Shown here piece by piece: positions 1 through 10,662 of a DNA stretch of 64,000 nt. Made by a program: the position numbers and the translations under genes. The stretch spans positions 1,612,001-1,676,000 of the forward strand of contig CM048843.1 of the NCBI GenBank assembly GCA_026545765.1, given 5' to 3'. The notes under the pieces were generated by a model. The model made no database searches and was not told where the DNA came from. It saw only the letters and a program-made list of their open reading frames with translations. Each line of letters opens with the position of its first letter. Position 1 is the first letter of the stretch. This DNA is from Plantago major (Eukaryota > Streptophyta > Magnoliopsida > Lamiales > Plantaginaceae).

Positions 1-1093
1 CAAAATTAAATATATGCCTTCCACCATTTATTCCTATTTTCCTAGCTCCAGAAAATCACCATTTTACCCTTGTGACCTACTTTTTTTCGTTTCGACCTAT
101 TAAACCGTAGTAGAGACTAGCGAAGTTTACTAGTGGTGTTTTGGAGGTGACTTTTGGAGATTCGATGTGCAAGCTATCGGAGTATTACTTGCGGTTACGT
201 AAGTTTGACTTGGATTCGTATCGACCTTGAGGTAAGGGGAACTCTTGACACTTTTGCTTTATTTTATTGTTATAATATATGTATATGTATTGTTTTAAAG
301 TTTGACAAATAACTTATGGTTATTATATCATGTTATGGGACTTGATATAATAGTATATTCATAAAAAGGATCAAGTATGTGTATCCCAAAATGTTTTCCT
401 TGTGTATGCGATTTGTGAAAGTGATCTGATAAAGCATGGATTATGTGTACGTTTATGCTCATCGATATGCCTATGAAGTGTGTGTGACCCTTTCGAGGGG
501 AATGTCGTGCTTTGGAGTACTCTCAGTGTTATGTGTGTGACCCTATTGTGTTAGGGGATATGTTATGTGAAAGACGACATATGTGCCACCACGGTTTGTG
601 TGGTCGTAGTGTATATTTGATTCGAGCTAAATGTGAATGGTGTATTGTGACATGTGTTCCATGCAAAATGATTTTCGACTATGTTTGATATAAAACGGAG
701 TGTGTATATATGTAAACTTTTCATATGTACTTGATCCGGGTAAAAGTGCCAGGAGCTCACCCTTACACCCCTTTCAGATATTTAGTAAGTGATTGGATGA
801 AGATACTTTGGAGTTGAGACAGTAGTCAGGTGATGGATATGTGAAGGCTGTTTAATAGTTGTTGCGACTCTGAGATTTGTATTGTATAGGATGATTTGTA
901 CTACTATGATCGTTGTAATTGTTTGAGAATTTATAATCGTTGTAATTAGTTTATGGGATTTTAGATGCTCTGTTCGTACCACTCTGAGATAATTGATGTA
1001 TTTGAGGATTAAAGGAAGGCTTCGTCTTAGCGTGAGCCCATCTCACGATATACGGCCGGTCGCGCCAAATTGTTTTGGTTTTGGGGCGTGACA
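1..1093 (+). mobile_element. Ty3/gypsy-type LTR, 3' part (solo LTR or 3' LTR)
   Basis: The stretch has no coding sequence and ends at 1081-1093 in TTGGGGCGTGACA. LTRs of plant chromovirus-type Ty3 elements often end in such a G-rich GTGACA box directly before the primer site. Here no primer-binding site follows, so this is a 3' LTR or a solo LTR read on the plus strand; its TG start lies before the window. The family call rests only on the terminal box and general composition. The short open frames inside show nothing recognisable. Confidence 0.5.
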
Positions 1094-1409
1094 TTTCTTA
1101 TGCTCTTGTAAACTTCCTTTATTAATGAATTTCTTTGTTGATTAAAAAAAAAAACCATGGATGATGAACGAAGGAAATTAATAGAATGGTAATTCATCAA
1201 ATGTGGTTGATATAATGTCACCATATCATCTAGTTTTGCTAAACAAAGCCTACAACTAAGACAATCTCATTACTTGGGGTCAAAGGAAAACTGCAACTCT
1301 GCGGGTACAATAAATAGAGGGGAAATTTCCAGATAGAGTCACAAACAACTAGAGAATAACGACAACAATATTGGAGTTGAAATACATAATCTCACAAATG
1401 CAGTGAACC
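1094..1409. other. AT-rich stretch between LTR and Helitron remnant, no gene seen
   Basis: No open frame, RNA gene or clear repeat can be supported. The helicase frame that starts near 1410 should continue upstream in an intact Helitron but does not, so the Helitron is broken somewhere here. Confidence 0.5.
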
Positions 1410-1805
1410 ATGAACATATACGATCGTTCATTGATGGTGACAAAGCTTGGGAGACTTATTGTTGAGGCCAAACTTTTGACAGGAACAAGTGCAGGTCAGA
1501 AGGTGTTCATTCCAAGAACTATTATGAGCCCGTCTGACGCGACTCAATTCCCGATTAAATTTCAGCGAAGGCAATTTCCATTGTCGGTCAGCTTTGCTAT
1601 GACTATAAATAAGAGTCAGGGCCAATCACTTTCAAATGTTGGTCTATATCTTCCTAGACCTGTATTCAGTCATGGACAACTCTGTGTTGCTTTCTCAAGA
1701 GTAACTAACAAGAAGGGACTAAAAGTCATCATATGTAATGAAGATGGTCAAACTTCTGATGCGACTACCAATGTTGTGTACAAGGAGATCTTCAACAAGT
1801 TATAA
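1410..1805 (+). pseudogene. Helitron Pif1-like helicase, C-terminal remnant
   Basis: The 131-residue open frame reads the last helicase motifs of plant Helitron RepHel proteins. It has a segment with [20 protein letters not shown] followed by NKSQGQSL (motif V region) and [12 protein letters not shown] (motif VI region), and ends with a KEIF-type tail. Helitron helicases unwind donor DNA during rolling-circle transposition. All upstream parts (Rep nuclease domain, Walker motifs) are missing, so this is a dead fragment. The first dozen residues do not match the family, so the break lies just before about 1430. Confidence 0.9.
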
Positions 1806-2016
1806 AGTAAAAGTGAGATGTTTGAATATGATTATTGTGTTATGAAGAATTATATTTTACTAAATATAATTTTTATTTTTCTTTGCAGACATAATTTGCA
1901 CATACAACACTTGGATGCATAAATGTACATTAATCTGTTTTATTTAGATAATGTTTACAATATGATTATTTCACTTTACCAGAAATACAATCCACTCTCC
2001 ATCTATGTATTTCTTA

Positions 2017-2240
2017 GAGTAAATTTTTTTTGCACTAATAACTTTTGCCTGTTTTTGAACTTACCCCACAAACTTTTTTTTTTTTTGCATTTCACACCAA
2101 AACTTTTAGTAATATTTTGACGTTACACCAAAAATTGACGTCCGTTAAGTTTGTATTTTAAATCACACCAAAACCTTTTAAAAAATTTGCACCCGCTACC
2201 AAAACCTTGTTTTGTTTTTTAAATCACACCAGAACCTTTC
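2017..2240 (+). repeat. Left terminal inverted repeat of the Mutator-like element
   Basis: AT-rich sequence with recurring CACACCAAAACC blocks. It is the inverse of 9760-9962 with many small differences, so the element is old. The inner limit is approximate. Confidence 0.75.
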
Positions 2241-2386
2241 TTGATTGATTTCAGTAATCAAAATATATGTTCGCATGAATTGGTTGGGGTTGCTATAGTG
2301 ATGGTTGGAATATGCATCGTATTTGCCGTGACTTTTGCCTTTTGCAATCAACTTCTTCATATAATTTGTTGGTTCAGTGTAGTGAT

Positions 2387-3396
2387 TGTTGGGGAATTGG
2401 TTGCAAGAGGCAACTAAGTGTGGTTGCAAGAGGCAACCAAGAGAAAGCCAAAATTGTTATGTGTTATAATGTGTTAAGTGGGTAACTTTGAGCAATTAAT
2501 TATCTAAGTTCCACCACTCGGTTTTGCGTGTTCTTTAGCTCGTTGCGAAGTGGGATGCGCAAGCTTCGTAACGGTATAAGATACGGGAGATAACCAATTC
2601 TAGGTGTGAATGATAAATTTGCTTAAAGTAAGCTAGTTGAGACTTGCTTTTTGCAATTGTCCCACATTGGAAACATATGGAAGGAAAGAGTAGTATAAAG
2701 GTATGCTTGTGTTTACTCATGGTTACAAGTGTGTGTTGTGGTTTTGGCAAACCTCCTACGCGCGCAGGGGGGGAGAAACATTTGAACTGAAAAATTTCAA
2801 GCAAATATGGTCGAATATTAATCTTTTTACTACAATTTTCCATGGAACGCAACTTTTGGCCTTCCAGAGATTTTTCAGATTGTTCCACTTAAATATGAAG
2901 ATGTAACCTCCCCACTAACATGCTGCATTACTCTGAGCTTAAATGTTGCAGCATCAATTTGGCTACTAATGGTGATCGAGTACATTCTGACTATATATAC
3001 CACTCCCTCACTTGACAAACATGCACCAGAAATCCTTCTTCCCTTCTCTTCTCTGTTTTCTTTCTGCACTTTAGATATTCGAGTGTTCTTCACCACAGAA
3101 GTTCGACAGAGCTTCTGCTGCTGAGCTTCCAGTGGTTGCTCAGATTGGACGTTGTACCTTGGGAGCTAATTGTCCGAGGAAGGCCTGAAGCTTACTAAAG
3201 GCGGACAAATTTAGCTTAAGGGGAAGTGGTCTCACTACTGACTCGTCCAGGATTAAATCCGAACCTGTGTTTTTTTGTTTTTTGTTTGTGTAATCAAGTT
3301 TCAGTAAGTGTTGACAGATTTTTATTCCTGTACTGTTATCATATATATATTTCATACTGACCTTTGTTGCAACTAAACTTATAATCGGAACCAACA
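2387..3396 (+). repeat. 5' LTR of Copia A
   Basis: 1010 bp with TGTTGG/CCAACA ends. Near-copy of 8175-9176 with scattered substitutions and small indels, for example around 2755-2775. Confidence 0.95.
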
Positions 3397-3469
3397 ATCT
3401 TAAGCTAAATCTTTCCTTTTTGTTTTATTATCCGGTTACTAACTTTCTCTGTTTTTTGTGTAGTAACAA
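3397..3469 (+). promoter_or_regulatory. Leader of Copia A; no tRNA-Met primer site
   Basis: The bases after the LTR read ATCTTAAGCTAAATC, not the TGGTATCAGAGC complement of initiator tRNA-Met found in elements AB and C. A pyrimidine-rich run ends in GTGTAG just before the gag ATG at 3470 and looks like a 3' splice site. Whether a spliced leader exists cannot be told. Confidence 0.4.
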
Positions 3470-4468
3470 TGACTACTGATGGAAACTCAACCAACACTGC
3501 TCCCGGAAACAATGGTTCCGGAAACGTTCCTCCTACCGGTGTTGAGACCGTGATTCAAGTGCCTTTCGATCGGCAAATGCCTCCACGTCTATCCGGTTTG
3601 GTCGGTTTGATAAACCGGAAAAGTTTAAGGAGGAAATAATTTTAAAGCGTGGAAAGAAAAATGCTTTTTACCTTCGCCTCCCAACTTGTCCGGTTTATCA
3701 ATGAGGACAAACTGAGGTGGATCCGGTGATCCTAATACCAAGGAAGCGTGTAAAGTGTGGGAATCCGGATTATATGTATGCCACATTATACTTATGAGTC
3801 TTGATGATTCCTTGTATCAAATTTTTATGAGAAAAGAATGCAAAAGAACTTTGGGAATCACTACTCAAGAAGTATCTTGTGGAAGATCTTGCTCTAAGAA
3901 ATTTGTTCTTGCGTTTCCATGATTATAGGATGGTGGATGCCAAGCACTTGAGCAAGTGAAGAGCTTCAAAGGATCTATCATGACTTGGCCGCTGAGGGCA
4001 TGGCGATCAATGATCCTCTACAAGTCGCGTTGATGATAGAGAAGCTTCCTCCTTCTTGGGATGATTTCAAGCACTACCTGAAACATAAGAAGAAGGAAAT
4101 GACACTTGAAGACTTGATCCTAAAGCTGAGGATTGAAAGTGATGTGAGAAAGGCTGAAAGCCATTTGCTAATGTTTCTAAGGCTAATGTTGTTGAAATTG
4201 AAAGCTCTCGAGGAGCTAAGAGAAGGCGTAATGACCAAGACTTCTCCCAAACCGTGGGTTGGGGATTGCTTTGTATGTGGTAGGCAAGGCCAAGGCTAAA
4301 GATTGTAACGATCGTGCTAATAATCGTAGTAACAATCGTAACAACAACAACAGAAACCAAAGGAACAATAGGAATGGTAATAATAACCGTAATGCTAATG
4401 GTAATAATAACAGAAGAGGTGGTCAAGCTAATGTAGCTGAGGCCGGTAGTTTGGGCATTACCCAATGA
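3470..4468 (+). pseudogene. Copia A gag remnant
   Basis: The frame starts at ATG 3470 and shifts near 3590-3640. A UBN2-type gag core follows at about 3985-4200 (LPPSWDDFKHYLKHKKKEMT). A degraded zinc knuckle lies at about 4260-4310: CFVCGRQG then, after a shift, AKDC. An Asn-rich tail runs to 4468. Gag forms the particle that packages element RNA. At least two frameshifts disable it. Confidence 0.85.
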
Positions 4469-4477
4469 ACGGAGGAA

Positions 4478-7400
4478 ATGCATATAAGTGCTGTTGTTTC
4501 CGAAGTGAACTTTGTTGGGGGAAACTCCATGGATTGGTGGGTGGACACTGGGGCCACTCGACACATTTGTGCTAACAAATGGATGTTCAAGATTTATCAA
4601 CCTCTAACTAATGAGGTGTGCTACATGGGAAACTCTGCTGTGGCAAAGGTTGCTGGAAAGGGTACTGTGGCCCTTAAGCTAACATCTGGGAAGGAGCTGA
4701 CTCTGACTGAAGTACTCCATGTGCCTGAGATCCGCAAGAATCTGATCTCTGGATCTATGCTGAACAAGAAAGGTTTCCGTCAGTGCTTTGAGGCTGACAA
4801 ATTTATCCTTACCAAGGATGGCTCCTACATAGGACAAGGTTACTTTTGTGATAATTTGTTTAAGATGGTTGCTACTACTGTAATTCCTGGTACTGAGCCT
4901 TATGGCGCAAATGTAACTGAGGCTTCCACTAGCTCAGATGGAAAGAATGTTGCCCAAGAGGCTAATGAGTATGTTAAATTTGCTTACTTGCCTAATTCTT
5001 TTAATTTATGGCATGGTAGACTAGGTCATGTGAATCGTAAAAGTTTACAAAAATTAATACCACTTGACCTACTACCCAAATTTAACATTGATAAACAATA
5101 CAAGTGTGAGACTTGTGTCGAAGCGAAGTTAGCAAAAGCATCCTTCCGTTCTATTGAGAGAAGCTCGGAGCCATTGGATTTGGTACATACTGATGTTTGT
5201 GACTTAAAGTATGTCCAATCGCGAGGTGGTAAAAGTTACTTCATCACTTTTATCGATGACTGCACAAGATATTGCTATGTTTACTTAATGAGAAGTAAAG
5301 ACGAAGCAATTGACATGTTTGTGCATTATAAGAATGAAGTTGAAAATCAACTTGGTAAGAAGATTAAAATGTTGAGGAGCGATAGAGGTGGAGAGTATGA
5401 GTCTCCATTTGCTCAGTTATGTGCTGAAAATGGAATCATTCATCAAACAACTACTCCTTACTCCCCTCAACAAAACGGAATTGCTGAGAGGAAGAATAGG
5501 ACACTCAAAGAGATGATGAATTCATTATTGCTTGGTTCAGGGGCACCCCAAAATTTGTGGGGGGAAGCTTTGCTTTCCTCAAATTACATCCTAAACAGGC
5601 TACCGCATAAAAAGCTAGACAAAACACCTTATGAATTATGGAAAGGTCATGCACCTTCTTATAAATTTCTTAAAGTGTGGGGGTGTCTAGCAAAGGTTCC
5701 TATTCCTCCTCCCAAAAGGACTCGGATTGGACCTAAAACGGTAGATTGCGTGTTTATAGGATATGCTCAAGATAGTAGTGCATATAGATTTCTGATTCAC
5801 AAATCAGATAATTCTGAGATGCATAGTAATACTATTATTGAAGCAAGAGATGCTTCTTTCTTTGAGGGGGTTTTTCCCTACATTGATCGGTCTACTATTA
5901 TTGACTCGAAGATCAATAAAGAAGCGACTAATGTGGGGGAGGCGAATCCTCAAAAGGAAGTAGGAGAACCTAGACGTAGCAAGAGGGCTAGGACAACAAA
6001 AACTTTTGGTCCGGATTTTCTAACCTACTTGGTAGATAAGGATCCGATCTCCTACAAAGAGGCTATCTCATCAGCAGATTCTGATCTTTGGAAAGAGGCG
6101 ATTGATAGTGAGATGAATTCGATTCTGCAGAATCATACATGGGAACTTGTGGATCTTCCACCTGGTTCTAAACCACTAGGTCATAAGTGGATCTTCAAGA
6201 GGAAGATGAAACCAGATGGTTCCGTGGATAAATACAAAGCAAGACTTGTAGTTAAGGGATACAAGCAAACAGAGGGTGTTGACTACTTTGACACGTATGC
6301 TCATGTATCTAGAAAGACATCCATTAGATTAGTCATTGCATTTGCAGCATTGTTTAATCTTGAGATTCATCAGATGGATGTAAAAACAGCTTTCCTCAAT
6401 GGAGAATTTGAGGAAGAAATTTACATGGAACAACCTGAAGGGTATGTGGTTCCCGAGAAAGAAAAACAAGTGTGTAGACTTGTTAAATCTTTGTATGGAT
6501 TAAAATAAGCTCCTAAACAATGGCATGAGAAATTTGATAGTGTTATGCTTTCAAATGGGTTTAGGATAAATCAATGTGACAAGTGTGTCTACGTAAAGGG
6601 AGATGACAAAGACTATGTCATAGTGCGCTTATACGTGGATGATATGATAATCATTGGCAACAATGATAACATCATAACTACTAAGAGAATGTTGTCACGA
6701 AATTTTGATATGAAGGACATGGGTCTAGCCGATGTCATACTTGGAATGAAATTTTCCAAAACGGATGTGGGATACTCACTTTCTCAAAGTCATTATGTTG
6801 AAAAAGTTCTTGAGAAGTTTGACAAAGACAGTAATGAGATTGTCAGAACTCCTATGGAGGTGGTGTCAAAGCTCTGTAAGAATAGGGGAGAAAGTGTGGG
6901 GCAACTTGAGTATTCTAGGATTATAGGCAGTCTAATGTACCTCATGGACTGTACTAGACCAGATATCGCTAACTCAGTGAATAAGTTAGCCCGATATACG
7001 AGTAACCCGAATCATGAACATTGGAAAGCAGTAGTTAGAGTCCTTAGATATCTAAGGGGCACGGCTAACTATGGGCTGCATTTTACGAGATATCCAAATT
7101 GCTTGAAGGGTATTGTGATGCGAATTGGATTACGGGTTCCTCGACGGTGAAATCCACAGTGGGTATATTTTCACAATTGGTGGAGCGATTTCTTGAAATC
7201 TTGCAAACTAACTTGCATTACACGATCAACTATGGAATCTGAATTCATAGCGTTGGATCTTGCAGTGAAGAGGCGATTGGTTACGGAGTTTCTTGGAAGA
7301 CACTCCTATGTGGACAAAACCTATGCCTCCAATTAGTTTGAACTGTGACAGTATGTCTGCTATTGGACGAGCAAGGAATAATGTGTATAATGGGAAGTCT

Positions 7401-7571
7401 CCACATATTCGCAGGAGACATAAATTCGTGAAGAAACTATTAAAAACGAGAGTTATAGCTTTGGAGTTTGTAAGATCCAAAGATAATATTGCGGACCCAT
7501 TAACTAAAGGTCTTACTAGAGACCGTGTGGAGGAATCATCGAGGGGAATGGGGTTAAAGCCCATTAAATGA
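4478..7571 (+). pseudogene. Copia A pol: protease, integrase, RT, RNase H
   Basis: The long open part 4478-6508 holds, in order: the aspartic protease active site (WWVDTGATRHIC), the gag-pre-integrase motif (LWHGRLGHVNRKSLQKL), the integrase core (D at HTDVCD, the segment TPYSPQQNGIAERKNRTLKE) and the start of reverse transcriptase (KARLVVKGYKQTEGVDY). A TAA at 6506-6508 interrupts the [17 protein letters not shown] region. The frame resumes through YVDDMIIIG (the RT catalytic box) to about 7120. It shifts again into RNase H, whose end (NIADPLTKGL) is at about 7485-7515. One stop and at least two frameshifts make it a pseudogene. Confidence 0.93.
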
Positions 7572-8174
7572 TTACAACCCATGATGGCAACCCTACTTGA
7601 ATTGTAAACCCCAATTTGCAGGTTCAAAGGGACAACCGAATTGTGGGGGGGGGGGGGGGGATCGACCAAAGCACTCGGGAAATAGAGTTCCCTACCTATT
7701 CCTATGATGAAAGAGTGATAGACCTGTACAGTGGAGGATAAGCGAAAGCTTTTAATGATCCTTATACGTTAAGTTGATAACGTGGGGGTATGACATGATA
7801 CTTCTAATGAGAGATCACCTATGTCGAACGTGAAGGGGCCGCTTCTATGAGATGATAGTCAGGGCTAAATCTCTAGAGCGTTCGGTGAAAGTTTCCAAGG
7901 CAGTCCAGGGCCAAAACGGACAACAACGAAAGGACCTATGTGGTGTAGAGGAAATCGTTGTGTGTATATCATTGTCTTGTTACACACTAAAGCCGAAAAG
8001 TTCAAGGCATCGCGTCCACTTGTTGGCAAGTATATCCGATGGTATTTCACTAGGGAAGGTTCAAGGCTAACAACCACCTTTCCCGATGCAACTTTTTTCT
8101 CGAAGAACTCTCGAATTTGCATTGATAGGCTGCATTTGCATTTACCAGCCAATTGTCTCATTCATGTGGGGGAT
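7572..8174 (+). other. Copia A non-coding tail with poly-G run and polypurine tract
   Basis: No gene. A run of 16 G occurs at 7645-7660. The purine tract GTGGGGGAT at about 8166-8174 lies directly before the 3' LTR and is the expected plus-strand primer. Confidence 0.7.
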
Positions 8175-9176
8175 TGTTGGGGAATTGGTTGCAATAAGCA
8201 ACTAAGTGTGGTTGCAAGAGGCAACCAAGAGAAAGCCAAAATTGTTATGTGTTATAATGTGTTAAGTGGGTAACTTTGAGCAATTAATTATCTAAGTTCC
8301 ACCACTCGGTTTTGCGTGTTCTTTAGCTCGTTGCGAAGTGGGATGCGCAAGCTTCGTAACGGTATAAGATACGGGAGATAACCAATTCTAGTTGTGAATG
8401 ATAAATTGGCTTAAAGTAAGCTAGTTGAGACTTGCCTTTTGCAATTGTCCCACATTGGAAACATATGGAAGGAAAGAGTAGTATAAAGGTATGCTTGTGT
8501 TTACTCATGGTCACAAGTGTGTGTTGTGGTTATGGCAAACCTCCTGCCTGGGAGAAACATTTGAACTGAAAATTCCAAGCAAATATGGTGAATATTAATC
8601 TTTTACTACAATTTTCCATGGAGCATAACTTTGGCCTTCCAGAGATTTTCCAGATTGTTCCACTTAAATGTGAAGATGTAACCTCCCCACTAACATGCTG
8701 CATTACTCTGAGCTTAAATGTTGCAGCATCAATTTGGCTACTAATGGTGATCAGAGCTGTTACGTTTCTACAGGTATATATACCACTCCCTCACTTGACA
8801 AACATGCACCAGAAATCCTTCTTCCCTTCTCTTCTTTGTTTTCTTTCTACACTTTAAATATTCGAGTGTTCTTCACCACAGAAGTTCGACAGAGCTTCAC
8901 TGAAGCTTCCGTTGGTTCTTTGAGATTGGACGTTGTACCTTGGGAGCTAATTGTCCGAGGAAGGCCTGAAGTTTACTAAAGGCGGACAAATTTAGCTTAA
9001 GGGGAAGTGGTCTCACTACTGACTCGTCCAGGATTAAATCCGAACCTCTGTTTTTTTATTTTTTTGTTTGTGTAATCAAGTTTCAGTAAGTGTTGACAGA
9101 TTTTTATTCCTGTACTATTGTCATATATATTTCATACTGACCTTTGTTGCAGCTAAACTTATAATCGGAACCAACA
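8175..9176 (+). repeat. 3' LTR of Copia A
   Basis: 1002 bp, TGTTGGGG to CCAACA, followed directly by the target duplication GTGAT. Confidence 0.95.
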
Positions 9177-9181
9177 GTGAT

Positions 9182-9759
9182 TTAAGGAACTGCATATGTA
9201 CCCCCTGCCAATTGCGTATCTTCCTGTGTTTGAAACTAAAAAATGACACAAAGCTACTTATATGTATGTGGAACGAGCATATATATTTTGTGCATTCATT
9301 TTTGTAATTTTATTGAAGCAACTAATTGAGGGATGGAATGTAAAGAGAGTTCGAACACTTAATTTATAGATAGAATGTATGCCAATTAATATACTAATAA
9401 ATTTTATCATTTTTTATCCGTGTACTATGGAATTTCTCATTCGCCAGATACATATGCAGTATCTTATTGTTATATCTATCATAAAATAAACTTATTGTTA
9501 TATTTAGCAAACAAATGAAGAAAGTGTGTTTAGTAGACAAAATACACTAGTGTATCATGTTTATGGAGTGAGTGATAAGAGTTGATTATTCTCTATTCTC
9601 TTAGGGATAGGATATGGTTTGGTATGTAGCTTCTGTGGTTGTAAAGTAAAGTGTCGTTGTTGGTTTGTGACTCGGATTGTAATCCTTATTTTCTAACACT
9701 TTGTGTTCTTTTTGTTGGAATAAAATTTAAAAATTTCAAAATGAATAAATTATTACTAT
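9182..9759. other. Interior of the Mutator-like element, no gene
   Basis: AT-rich sequence between Copia A and the right terminal repeat. No coding potential is seen. Confidence 0.5.
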
Positions 9760-9962
9760 ATAGAAAGGTTACGGTGAAAGACAAGTTTTTTCAAAGGTTT
9801 TGGTGTAATTTAAAAATAAGTTAACGGTAACTTAACGGCCATCCAACCTTTGTGTAATGTTAAATTTTTTATAAACTTTTTGGTGTGAAATGCAAAAAAA
9901 AAAAGGTTGTGGAGTAAGTTCAAAAACGGGCAAAAATTATTAGTGCAAAAAAAAAATTTCTC
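9760..9962 (-). repeat. Right terminal inverted repeat of the Mutator-like element
   Basis: Reads GGTTTTGGTGTAATTT and TTTTTGGTGTGAAATGC, the reverse complements of blocks in the left repeat, and ends just before the 9-bp duplication at 9963-9971. Confidence 0.75.
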
Positions 9963-10229
9963 TATTTCTTAATCATGTTTATGTTTTTCCTTTAAGTACT
10001 CAATGATCTCCTAACTATATTGTCATATTGATGCATATATATTAAAATCCGACTGAACACTTTAATTGTTTCTGCTTTACTATGCTTTTATTCGATTATG
10101 TATTCTTTTTCCAAATATAGGATTACTAGATAATTGCTATCAACATATATTAAGTGCAAATGATACACATATAAATTTTGCAAAAATATTATATTAACCA
10201 CAAATATTGACTTTGCATGATACTTATAT

Positions 10230-10261
10230 ACCCGTCGAATTTCGACGGGTTATTATACTAG
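10230..10261 (+). repeat. Helitron 3' terminus: hairpin plus CTAG
   Basis: ACCCGTCGAA and TTCGACGGGT form a perfect 10-bp stem around one T (10230-10250). It is followed 7 bases later by CTAG (10258-10261) and a host T at 10262. This is the hairpin plus CTRR end expected of Helitrons, which insert between A and T. Confidence 0.9.
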
Positions 10262-10662
10262 TTGATAGTAGGATTAGAGTTTCATCAATGATTATTATTA
10301 AAAGGGTTGGATGATGTAATTCTTCGAGTCTTCAGAATTAGGGATTTGGCAGTTCAGATGAATTGACAACGATTTCTTGCGGTTTATCTTCAGTTAGTGC
10401 TTTCTTCATGCGAATTTACTACGGTTTAAAAGTACCAAGCGGGGTTATTGCATATTTGCATGCATATGTAATTTTTCCCAAAAGAAAACCTGAATTAAGC
10501 TTAATTGCCACGTCGCAAGTTGGCACCTTGGGTTTAATCGACAGCATTGTGTGCCTCACTCTAATTTCCTTCTCAACTCCATCGATATCATCGCTTCTTC
10601 TCTTCATTAACCACTCGTTGCTACTGTTTCTCACCAACAAAAATCTCACCTTTCTCACCAAA

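Larger units (their letters stand above)
2387..9176 (+). mobile_element. Copia LTR retrotransposon A, full length but degenerate
   Basis: Two LTRs of about 1.0 kb, each starting TGTTGGGG and ending CCAACA, bracket gag and pol in Copia order (protease, integrase, reverse transcriptase, RNase H). The 5-bp duplication GTGAT is intact on both sides (2382-2386 and 9177-9181). Several frameshifts and a stop break the polyprotein, so it is non-autonomous today. Confidence 0.95.
2017..9962. mobile_element. Mutator-like non-autonomous element with long TIRs, split by Copia
   Basis: The left end (GAGTAAATTTTTTTTGCACT...) and the reverse complement of the right end (GAGAAATTTTTTTTTTGCAC...) match and continue matching for roughly 200 bp. 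A 9-bp direct repeat TATTTCTTA flanks both ends (2008-2016 and 9963-9971), the size made by Mutator-type transposases. Without the Copia insertion and its duplicated site the element would be about 1.15 kb. No transposase frame is visible, so it is non-autonomous. It lies inside the Helitron. Confidence 0.8.
1410..10261 (+). mobile_element. Decayed Helitron with nested insertions
   Basis: Two Helitron landmarks lie in the same orientation: a helicase C-terminus at 1410-1805 and a canonical 3' terminus at 10230-10261 (palindromic hairpin, then CTAG, then a host T). The DNA between them is mostly a Mutator-like element (2017-9962) containing a Copia element. Helitron DNA proper is therefore about 1410-2016 and 9972-10261. 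The 5' TC end is not found. The left limit is uncertain. Confidence 0.75.
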
